Below are positions 47,741-57,234 of a stretch of DNA of 64,000 nt, piece by piece; within the stretch, counting starts at the first letter, position 1, and the number at the start of each line of letters is the position of its first letter. The position numbers and the translations under genes are program-made. The notes beneath the pieces are model-generated. The model had not been told where the DNA came from and did no database searches. It saw only the letters and a list, made by a program, of their open reading frames with translations. Source of the DNA: Pseudofabraea citricarpa (Eukaryota > Ascomycota > Leotiomycetes > Helotiales > Dermateaceae); the NCBI GenBank assembly GCA_029641185.1, contig JAPWGK010000010.1, forward strand, positions 868,001 to 932,000. Reading direction: 5' to 3'.

Positions 47741-48660
47741 AATTCAGAGTTTTGTCTACAGGCTAGTGCTAGAACATGTACATGCCTCACTACTTATACA
47801 AGATTACATTCAATGTCCAAGTCAAGTCTCTAGAATTGGTCATTTGTAGTGCCTTTTGACCTTGATGCGAATGACAAATAATCAATACGCAATCTTATAT
47901 GAGCTTTCATTAATGCTAACTTCGCCTATTTTAACATGGATTGAAATGGGAGGTGTCTTACCCATGCTTCGTAATCTTGGTAGGTAGTTCGTGCTTCCAA
48001 CCTCTCCTCTTCTGCTCGGACGAGGCAATCTCTACGGTATAGCTCGGTGCTATTCACTTGCTGTAAACCTCTCAGTCATTATTCAATTTCTTAGCTACTG
48101 TGCACATGTTAGCTTCAATAACGGACTGGTGGACTTATCAATCTATGGACCTTTCGAGTCGAAGTCCTCTAAACAGTGGTATTCATTTTACTATACAGTG
48201 CATTTACTGTCATTGCCTTATTTATCCTCGAACCTGTTACTGTCTCTTTCCAGTTCAGCAAACTTTTGTGAACTATCTTACAACATATTTGATGCATATA
48301 TGTAAAATAGAGAAAACAAAAAGGAGGGAAGGAAAGGAGAAAGGCAAGAACATAAGTCTAATGTTATTGCTTTACATTCAGCACAAAAGTATGGAGAACC
48401 TCCTTCTATCAAGTATTACGGGTGCTCTGGAAAGAAACTTTGGTCCTTGGTAAGCGAGCACATTCAGCACACATATATTCACTTGCTAAGAAATTTATAT
48501 GTGTCTACTTTAGCTCGAGTTAGAGGGGAGATATTCTTTATTGGATTTTCTAGGTTGATAAACGTTGGCTTCAAATAATATTCTAGAATACCAGTAACAA
48601 AGTATAACGCAGATACCTCGTGATACACCTAACTCTGCCAACCCACTAATAACACTAGAG
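47741..48660. other. Convergent AT-rich spacer
   Basis: The 3' flanks of the reductase and peptidase genes. The 104- and 117-codon frames at 47991-48453 overlap in different frames and look like chance. No repeat was seen. Confidence 0.5.
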
Positions 48661-50115
48661 TTACTCTTCTACTAGAAGTTTACCCTGGCTGTTAGAAGTA
48701 GGTGCATTTTTCTGTGGATCGCTCTCATCCATCGTAAGATATCGTGCAGAGGCAATAACGTACGTACGTACAAGGTGAAGTAACTCCTCAATTGAGACGG
48801 ACTCGTTGGCTGCGCTGACATTCTCTCCATCAGGGCCATACCAAAAGCCTGGAATCCCACGGTACCTCCAGTATCGAAGATCTGATATGGCAATATCGGG
48901 TACCATCTGTGGTCGGGGCCAGCCAAGGTCCGTCACAGTATCTTGAAGGATTCCTGTCATTTCGTGCTCAGGATCTGAGATATCTGCTGCATCCGCTCCT
49001 TCAAGAGAAATCCGAGCATTAGGGTACCTGGCAACAATCTCGCTAGCCTTGTCAAAGACCAAGTGCGGATCCGCTCCAACAGGTATTACGACTGTGACTT
49101 CAAAGACACAGTCAGGAGCAATAACGCTTGGGGAGCTCCCACCATGAATCGTACCAACGTTGACTGAGACTACTGGAATCAGCTCGGCAGTGCCATCCCC
49201 GTACGTATTGTTGAGCCAATCTCGGTACTCGGGCTTCGCAAGCTGCTTCGCAATTGATGGTGGCATATCTACAGTCATCTCTTCCAAGGCGTCCAAGTCA
49301 TGAATGATGTCTGTAGCAATGCGAATGGCGCTGGGACTAGCGTTCGGGTAGCCAGAGATGGCACCCCGTGTTGTGACCTCGACAGTAAATTGTAGATAGC
49401 CCTTCGAGGAGAATGTAATCGCCTGGGTTCCGCTAGGCTCAGCGGAGAGGACACAATCTGCTTCCATCTGAGGCCCGATCTGCTCAAACATGTATCCAGT
49501 TCCCCGGCCTGTAACCGTCTCTTCGTCAGATGCGAGCGCAATCGAAATCCTCCCGGCGAGTTGCTCGCGTAGCTGGGACAAGTAAATGTATGCGAATAGC
49601 ATTGCAGTGACCCCTGCTTTCATGTCGGATGTGCCACGACCCCATACTCGCCCTTCGCGGACAATCCCACTCCACGGGTCGTCCTGCCATCCCGGTTCGT
49701 CGCCTGCAGGCAAGACGTCCAGGTGGCCGCTAAGCATCAGGTGCCGGCCTTCTCCAGACATCTGTACGGTGGATATGAGATTGGGCATTGTTATATCCGC
49801 TGCCAGTTCCTCGAATGGCAGCTCTTTCGATAGCAAAAGGGTTTTAACCAATGTCATTGCTGCCCGTGTGTCCCCAGGAGGGCTCGGGGTTTTGCATTGC
49901 ACGAGAGCAGAGCAGAGATCGACAATCATCTGCTTGTCGCGCTCAACCCATTCGTCGACTCGGTCTCTGATGTGATTCATGTTAGGTTTATGGGTTTGGG
50001 TTTGTCGTAAGGTGCTGTAGTATTTGGCTGATGTAGTAGCACAAAATATATAAGGTCGATGTACCACAAAGATTTTTGTTCTAAACAGAAAGTGCCTGCG
50101 AATGTGTTGAGACAT
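48661..50115 (-). CDS. M20 family metallopeptidase/deacylase (ArgE/DapE-like), probably mitochondrial
   Basis: A single exon of 484 residues from the ATG at 50115. A second ATG at 49980 (MNHIRDRVDEW) would give 439. The extra 45 residues lack acidic residues and are rich in Arg, His and Tyr, as in a mitochondrial presequence. Metal-site motifs are LSGHLDVLPAGDEPGW (His, Asp), WGRGTSDMKAG (bridging Asp), SDEETVTGRGT (catalytic Glu pair) and AEPSGT (ligand). The final His usually found in the AHxxNE motif seems to be replaced in GENVSAANESV. The dimerisation domain is present (VVSVNVGTIHGG). The family hydrolyses N-acyl amino acids or dipeptides; the substrate is unknown. It is clearly more GC-rich than its AT-rich flanks and has no intron, which could hint at transfer. 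Confidence 0.88.
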   Translation of the reverse strand: MSQHIRRHFLFRTKIFVVHRPYIFCATTSAKYYSTLRQTQTHKPNMNHIRDRVDEWVERDKQMIVDLCSALVQCKTPSPPGDTRAAMTLVKTLLLSKELPFEELAADITMPNLISTVQMSGEGRHLMLSGHLDVLPAGDEPGWQDDPWSGIVREGRVWGRGTSDMKAGVTAMLFAYIYLSQLREQLAGRISIALASDEETVTGRGTGYMFEQIGPQMEADCVLSAEPSGTQAITFSSKGYLQFTVEVTTRGAISGYPNASPSAIRIATDIIHDLDALEEMTVDMPPSIAKQLAKPEYRDWLNNTYGDGTAELIPVVSVNVGTIHGGSSPSVIAPDCVFEVTVVIPVGADPHLVFDKASEIVARYPNARISLEGADAADISDPEHEMTGILQDTVTDLGWPRPQMVPDIAISDLRYWRYRGIPGFWYGPDGENVSAANESVSIEELLHLVRTYVIASARYLTMDESDPQKNAPTSNSQGKLLVEE

Positions 50116-52176
50116 CTATGTAGGAAATCAAGCGACTTTATAGTCAAAGTAATAATAACTATAAAAGAATTTGACTTCGTTTTACTAAAAGTACCAGAAC
50201 CAAAACGGCTTAGTGGAATCGGATCTTGCGGCTTATTTCCATCATTTTGAATAAGATTATTTAGTAACGTTTCATTTAGAAACGTGTCGTGCGGATTTAA
50301 GCCCCTCTATAAGCACTCCTGATTCTGCCAAGCTTCCAGCATAGTTTACCGATGTTTCTTTACATGGATACTCGTGCGGCCTGATGTTCCGTCACATACG
50401 AATACGAAACTTTCAATTAATATATTCAAATTTGATCTCAACTATCATCTTTATGAAATAAATGTTGACCATAAATCTCTTATACATTAGAGATGATACT
50501 ACATGTATCATTTAAAGAGACAAACCTCTTTGTGATAATAAAATATAGCTTTGGAATTGTTATCTCGTATTCGTATACGGCAGATCATTAGGTAGCCAAA
50601 TAATTGTCATTTTAGCCTTTCGTCTTTAGTGTAAGAAGTTCTGCAAATAGGCTGTGTAAACTGATTATCTGGTTGGTTGAAGAACAGAAGCTCCTGTAAC
50701 GGAGGAATTGGTTCGAACACAGGCAGTGGCTCTAGCGCGCTTCCTTACTACACCAGCCTCGATATTTTAGTCTTAGCCTTGGTCGCAAAACGCAAGGTAG
50801 CTGACGAAATTTAGTTTCTACCCAAATCTTTCTTTCCTGTCAGCTTAGGTGGTATTTTGACGAGATTCTCGGCTAACGACTTTGCCCTTTTCAGCGAGGT
50901 GCAGGCATATAGCCTGTCATTCTTCGCACCGAGAAAGGTGGGCGGGAAATTCTTCTAATATTCGAATCAGGAAGGACCTATGTCAATCGAAAACTTACAT
51001 TTAACGCTACCTATACTTGGAATTACTTGTTGGTCCGAATTATATAAGTGAAGCCTTCGCACTCAAATTTCTGTGGATTTGCTTTCGAAATTCTTATACT
51101 TCTATCTTAAAGAGATAATTCGCTACTAGTGTGAACTCTTCTTTGGTATTTATTTAGAATTTAATTTAAAATTGAGAGATAAATTATAACTTAAAAGACA
51201 AATTATAAGTATACACGTGACCTTACGGAACTTTCCAGGCCTTATACTAGTTAGGAGATACTAGCGAGAATATATTTTGTATTAGAGATTTGTTTAAAGA
51301 ATTATCAATTATTAATTTTCCGCCTACGAAACCTTTCTATAACAATGTTCTAAGAAGAGAACTTCGGTATCTGGGAAATAACCTGCTCGAGATAGGATAA
51401 TTGTATAAGCTAATAGAAACCATAAGTGGTAGCGAGGTTAGGATGGTACTCCTGTCCGAATCTCCTGGTATATTACTAGAGTTTATTACTTTTGGAATAA
51501 GAAATAAATCAAAACACTTACATGAGATTAAAGCTACAGCAATTTAGTAACCAACACGTCATTATCGAAACATCTCAATCCCTCTTCAACCTTAAACCAA
51601 ACCAACCCAAACCAGAGCAGGCCAATCAAACTTTTGCTGCTCATATGCCCTGCCTTGCAAGGTACCAAAGTCTACCTCAACTCTATAAGGTAAACAACAA
51701 AGCGTCGAAGACAGACATATTTACAACTATTACTCAAGTCGAAGGATCTTGAGAATAAAAAAAAAGCAAGAAATGAAAGAAACTCAATCCTACACTTTAA
51801 TCCAAGATCCAGCAAGCACCGAAAAGACAACGTTCCATCACGTATTTATTTTGTAGGGTATCTGAAAATTAGCTACCTGTGCCCTGTAGCATCGCGCAGC
51901 AGCAAGCAAAGAAAAACAAACAAACAAAAAACTATCATTAATGCAGCGCGGCCGTAAAATCAGAGAGACAGAAGAACATGGCATAAGAGCAATAGCAAGT
52001 GCAAGCGCAAATGCCAGAAAATAACCCCAAGGTATAATGCAGTGTCTCCGCAAACAATGCCATTGAACTGACCAGCTCAGAGAAATGAATATTAAGACAA
52101 CTCTCCCAGCCCCATTGAATTAAGACAGAAACGACATAATTGTACAAAGCGCGCGCATAAGATCGTACATTAATAC
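50116..52176. other. Long AT-rich gene-poor spacer
   Basis: About 2 kb with long A/T stretches (50400-51500 especially) and no coding frame of substance. The 76-codon frame at 51522 lacks support. A tRNA-like pair of boxes near 50709-50755 is listed separately. The stretch looks like degraded repeat DNA. Confidence 0.5.
50695..50760 (-). other. tRNA-like A-box/B-box pair, degraded
   Basis: On the minus strand the word tggtgtagtaagg (50755-50743) resembles an RNA polymerase III A box. tgttcgaacca (50719-50709) resembles a B box, 24 bases further on. Acceptor-stem pairing is poor and a T-stem cannot be formed, so it is not an intact tRNA. It could be a decayed tRNA gene or a SINE head. Confidence 0.25.
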
Positions 52177-54414
52177 TTAAGTCTCCAGCACATCCTTCTC
52201 CTCCTCCGAAGGCGGTAATGGTGTCTCGTGGGTAAGATATGACTCATCCTTCTCCCAAGCTGCTCCAGGTCCACCGTAACTAGGCTCTTCAATGGTCGTT
52301 CTGGGCGTTTTCCCCTCAGAAATGCCATCTTTTGGTGCCTGAGCTACATACGTTGGAGAAACAACACCCTCCGAGCCGAATGGTAATGGCCGGCTAGGTA
52401 TTTCCCGTCCTGCTATACCCTCTAACGATAGCTTCTGCGCTAGCACATCTGACTGATGGCGTGCTAAGAGATCCAGTTGTGCTGAAGGATCCTATGGATC
52501 ATCAGCAATGAAATTTGTCGCTTAAACGTCGAACCACAAGCGCTCACCCATTCAGCCTGCGTTGGTACGCCCTCGGCAGCTGGCAACTCTCCTGCCTCAT
52601 CTCTCTCTTCTCCCCAAAAACTTGGTCGTCGGATTGGTGCCGGGGTTACTGGCAAGCTAGGCCTCTCGAGCTCTGTTGGGAAGTCTGTGAGCTTCATGCT
52701 GTGCCTTCTCTGACCACCTGGACTGGACACTTGTTCTATACCTGAGCCGTACCCCTGCAGCACTTGAATGTTGCCCTTGCGGTTCTTTTGCAAGTTTCCT
52801 ATGTACCGCTCAATCTCAGGGATATCGTCCCAAGCATTTCTAGCCGTGAAAGTCTGCCAAGGATCAGCAGCCGTGATGCGGAAGGTTGGAGTGGTGGGTG
52901 TGACTGTAGGTTCCTCCTTCTCCTCCTTGGAAGCCGCCGCAGGCTCTGGCACTGGCACTGGTGCAGGTTCATCTTCAAGAAATACCCTCGTAGGTTTTGC
53001 CGCGTTCTTCTCCCACGGGAAGATAGGTGCAGGCTTTTGATATGTCGGCGTCTTAGGTACTTCGTAGTACATGTTCTTCGGTGGCTCAGGGTAACGTTCT
53101 GGAGCTTTGAAGGGAGTAGGATCAGAAGACATGTCGTAATGAGTAGAGGGAAAGTTGGCAGCTTCGGGTCGAGAATCGGTAGGTGGTGGAGCTCTGCTGG
53201 CATCCCAGGCGGAAAATTGTTCTATCACAGGGGCTTCAGTTACTTCCGCTTCGTTTGAATTTTGAACTTCCGCGACGGACGACGATTCCTCCACCGCTGG
53301 TTCCAAGTCTCGTTCTTCGTGTACTGAATGAAATGTCTCACTATCGGGTTCTGCAGCTGGGCTTGAAATAACAAAACTGGGAGGTTGATACTCCCCCTTT
53401 GTATGATACTGCACTACCGGCGAGACACCTGTTGCCGAGCTTTCCACAGACTAGAAAATTGTTAGGTCAAGAATTGCAATAGCGCTGTGATGCTACTCAC
53501 TGATTCTCTGAAATGTCTGTCGTAAACAGCCCACCATCTTCCGGCCATCTCATCATATGGAGTAGCACCTCTGCTGGCCTCCCTCCCGGCAGTCCATGGT
53601 TTGTTCTGGCCAATGAAATGAGCCATGCTGATACCAGACTGGAAGTGTCTATAAGCTGGAAGATATTGGTAGTGAGCAGACGGAGTAACGTTGTATGTAA
53701 AACTCAAACGATTGTAGGAATTCTTGAAGTGCATGTTCAGCAAACCCTGATCGGCTCCATCAAAGGATATGCCTCTCTGTGCCATTGCAAGCAGCGCATA
53801 ATAATCACCCATGTTTGGATTGAGTACCATCAGGCCCGAATTGAACAAGTCGGGCCAGCCAATATCTGGAGCTGCTGAGAACGACTGTGGTAAATTGAAC
53901 AGCTCATCTGGAGCTCGGAGAGCCACCATATCCGCATCGACATATACCACCTTCCGGAATTGCACGAGCTTCCAGAGGTTTATCTTGGTGAATGTGGAGT
54001 GCAGATCGCCACGACCCATCAGAAACAAATTGGCCGGGGTTTCGTTCACAATTCGCTCGACGGGTATTATGAAGTCATACAGCTTCTGGAAAAATTGTCA
54101 GACAAGCTCGGAGGTCTTCTTGTGCAAGGTGTCTCACATCCAGTTCTGCAATGCACTCTGTGGAAATGGAATCTGCCGTGATGAGCACCGCCAACTTCTT
54201 GGTCGTGCCCGCATCGCGCAACGAATGCGCCAAAACGAGTGCACCTGTTTCCCAAGCTCTAATTAGTGTAACTCTGCAACATCATGAATGAGAGACATGC
54301 CTGGAAGGTAGCTGTCGTTCAGCAGCAGCTATGGAAGAGTGTCAGTCGATCCCTTAGATTAGCCGTTGGGAAATGACGTACAGTCGCGTACACATCTTCT
54401 CCTGCAGAAGCCAT
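52177..54414 (-). CDS. Glycogenin, self-glucosylating glycogen primer (GT8)
   Basis: Exons 54414-54382, 54328-54301, 54244-54138, 54085-53501, 53450-52548 and 52491-52177 give about 656 residues. The GT8 domain runs to about residue 260: VYATLLLNDSYLPGALVLAHSLR, YVDADMVAL (the Mn/UDP-binding DxD), FNSGLMVLNP, DGADQGLLN and HFIGQNKPW. A long disordered Pro/Glu-rich linker follows. The C-terminal WDPSAQLDLLARHQSDVL region matches the part that binds glycogen synthase. Glycogenin glucosylates its own tyrosine and then hands the primer to glycogen synthase. The second intron (54300-54245) must use a GC donor, CAG|GCATGT, to join YLPG|ALVLAHS. The six-exon start matches the expected N terminus exactly. 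Confidence 0.94.
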
Positions 54415-55814
54415 TGTGTGGTCTCTTGAGCGGTAGGAGAAGATTCAAAAGGCCCTCTTGATCAGGACGACGAGGAGGAAGAGGGGACCTGGTGGGCGGT
54501 GTGAAGACAGGTGAGGAGGAGGAGAGCAGGAGGTGGGCGAAGCTGGGGGAGGGATCTTAATTATGGAGGCTGCACCGCGTACCGCCGTAATTTTAGGTGG
54601 AGAATTGACCCGGCGAACTCAAAAAAGCTGGCGGGGAAGCCAGCTGCCAACAACACAATGCGATTCAACACACAAGCTTTGACGATCTAGATTCTAGAGG
54701 CACAGAATTTGGGGGTTTGGGGGTTCAGGTGGATTGGGTGGATTGGGTGGATTGGGTGGTTTTAGGGGATTGTAGGACGAGAAGTAGGTAGTTGACAGTT
54801 GCTGTGGAAATGAATGGGAAAAGGTGAACAAGCATGGCAAAGCCGCATGGGATGTTTTTGAGTTGTACAGCAGATTGGGCGACTGTTTATCGTTTGATTA
54901 TTATTGCCTTTTCCAAGCTGCTTCTCACTGCAAAAGCTCCAAGCTCCCAGCTCCTCCCAGCTCCGACCCGGCTGGTCTCCTTGTCTTCCCTGTCGCGTGC
55001 TGGGACTAGAGCTTCGTTGCGAGTGCTGACTGGATCACTCACTGGTGCTGGACCCTTCGTGATGCTGCAGTCGAGAGGGCGACGAGCCATTCACCACCAC
55101 AACCCCGCCATCACTGTGCAGTGTGCATGGCAAGCTCTGTACTTGAGAGAATCTGGAGAAGAACAGCTGTCGTGTGACTGCATGAGCAACAGGAAGCTCC
55201 AGTTTAGATCGACACCAGCTCGGGAGCACCATTCTCCACAGGTGCTGAGTAATAGCTAATATATTCGTAGTCGTGTGTCGCGGTTGCAAAAGTAATAAGA
55301 AAATAAGAATCATCATCCAGCGGTTATATCAAACTGACACTGCACACGATACTTTTCTCGTTTCCATTTTATTTAGAAATAGGGTTTGAGGAGAGAAAGT
55401 ATGTATTCGTTTAATCACAACAGAATTAGAACCCGTGTGATTGATTAGCTTGAGTTTCGGTTGATCGATCTGCCGCTCCGGCGGGCTAGATGCGATATGA
55501 TACGCATACGCGCCGACTTTAATAAACAACATGAGATCACAACTAACGTGACATGAGAAGCAAGTGAATCACCTCGGACGGACACAAAGATAATTCAATC
55601 CTCCTTCCTGAGAACAAAATCCCACCACCCGCCAGAAACACGCGTGCAGTGTGCACATTGCACATACACATTGCCACCGCGTAAAATACCCCTCCTCTCT
55701 CCTCTCTCACTCTCCCTCTCCCCTGTCGGCGCTTCCTTTCCCAATCCATCCACTCTTCGCCTCCACGCACGCACATGACAACCCGACTTGATCCATCACC
55801 ATCCGGCCAGCATC
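54415..55814. other. Divergent spacer between glycogenin and the F-box-like gene
   Basis: It holds both promoters and a 10-bp tandem repeat near 54729-54760. Overlapping frames at 54824-55259 are in different frames with no splice support. A pyrimidine tract at 55690-55735 precedes the F-box-like gene. Confidence 0.5.
54729..54761. repeat. 10-bp tandem repeat (ggattgggtg)
   Basis: Three consecutive copies of ggattgggtg plus a partial fourth. Confidence 0.9.
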
Positions 55815-56822
55815 ATGCCAAGCCGCGACCCCAGGAGCAGACCACCATACAGGTACGTCACTGAAGCAGCAGCAGCAATCAACCAAGTCTTCCCAGAGAT
55901 GTCTTCGCGTTTGGGCGGACACGGAAGAGCCGTGCAGCCAGAGGACATCGGACGCATGCTGCAGTCACATGATTTCTCCGAATCCGATCTACGACGAGTG
56001 GCCGCCGCGTTGCAGCGCAGTCTGGACGAGGTCGCGAAGCAGAACCATGAAGCCGCAAAGATCAGCCAGGCCTTGGACCAGCAGATAAGCCAGTACGAGA
56101 GGATGAGCGCGGCATTGAGGAGGCAAGAGGAGAGCCAGAAGTTGCGTGCCGAGCCCGTGTCAGGAGCATCAACCACTTCCAACAACACCCGCGTCAAGAC
56201 GCCCGGTCGATTCTCGTTCATGGAATTGCCTCCCGAGTTGCGCATCAAGATCTGTCGTCTCCTCCTAATCTCCCCAGCTGAGAAGATCTCGGTTCCTAGT
56301 AAGCCCGACGAGGACGAGACGCGACCTCACACAGCTATTCTCCAGACCTGTCGACAGCTCAACGAGGAAGGCACGCCTCTTCTATATGGCCACAACAACT
56401 TCGCCATCACGTTGAGCGCCTCGCCCAGCTCGCTCCCCTTGCTCTGCAACCTCCGATGGGACAACATCCGTCTGATGAAGGAGATCACCTTTGTCAGTGC
56501 ACCGCCGGATGGCGAGAAGGTCGATCCAGCCCCGTTCTTCTGCACCGGTGACAAGATCCTCGCCCAGTTCAGCTATACGGATTTCCGCCTCTCCCCCCTG
56601 AAGATGGACAGCTATCAGATCCGCCATGCTTCAAATTGGATTAGCTGCCAGGTCATGAAGGTAGAGCTGGCTTCTTTTCAACAACGTAAGTCGCTAAACC
56701 CCCATCCATTTAGTTTTGGAAGATATTAATTGGCTCGAATAGAATGGAAAGAGCTGATGGAACCTACTCTCCCGGGCCTAGATTGGGACCTGGCTACCTT
56801 GCATGGCATCCCAGATATCTGA
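55815..56822 (+). CDS. F-box-like protein with an N-terminal coiled coil
   Basis: Exons 55815-56685 and 56743-56822 give 316 residues. The ATG at 55815 was preferred over the non-ATG frame extension to 55788. Residues 40-115 form an Ala/Gln/Glu-rich helix (DLRRVAAALQRSLDEVAKQ) with coiled-coil character. Near residue 135, FMELPPELRIKICRLLL has the LPPELR-x-x-I core of fungal F-box-like domains. The remainder (TAILQTCRQLNEEGTPLLYGHN) has the helix typical of proteins with this N terminus. Such proteins are often Skp1 adaptors, but fungal LPxELR proteins are also found without ubiquitin roles. The second exon is only 80 nt and adds WKELMEPTLPGLDWD. Confidence 0.8.
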
Positions 56823-57234
56823 AGGGCCACTCAAGACGATAGAGAGTTGTGGATGGCGCAGTCGTCGTTTGACATGGCTGCACCGTGGATTTTACGATTC
56901 ATGATAACGACTCTCTACGACCTGAATTCCAAAGACCTGCTTTCGTTATCCACTCCAAGAAGTATCTCGGGAATGAAAGAAAATTAAAGACAGTCTTTAG
57001 AAACTGTGCTATCCCTGTACCTTGTAAGCCTAAGTGCGGGCGATAGTAAAACGTAACAAATTTTAGCGAGGTCTTCCACTGCTGTTAAAAGTCTGGATGC
57101 TCAATGTGATTTCATTGACAAATTATGAAGACGCTAACATGAACCCTTCCCTTTCCCTTCAACGCCTTTTATGCTCTTTGATTTGACGTACAAACATAAC
57201 ATCCGAGAACGTCCCTCAAGCAATCTCATCTTGC
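56823..57234. other. Convergent spacer
   Basis: The 3' flanks of the F-box-like and HRD1 genes. AT-rich, with no other feature. Confidence 0.5.

Noticed and set aside
48100..48453. 117-codon frame between the reductase and peptidase genes
   Set aside because: It overlaps another frame of similar length, both of AT-driven composition.
51522..51752. 76-codon frame MRLKLQQFSNQ
   Set aside because: It is in an AT-rich spacer, has no domain and no splice partners, and the length is expected by chance.
55796..56248. 150-codon minus-strand frame
   Set aside because: It is antisense to the F-box-like gene, whose own frame has a start, splice sites and an LPPELR motif.
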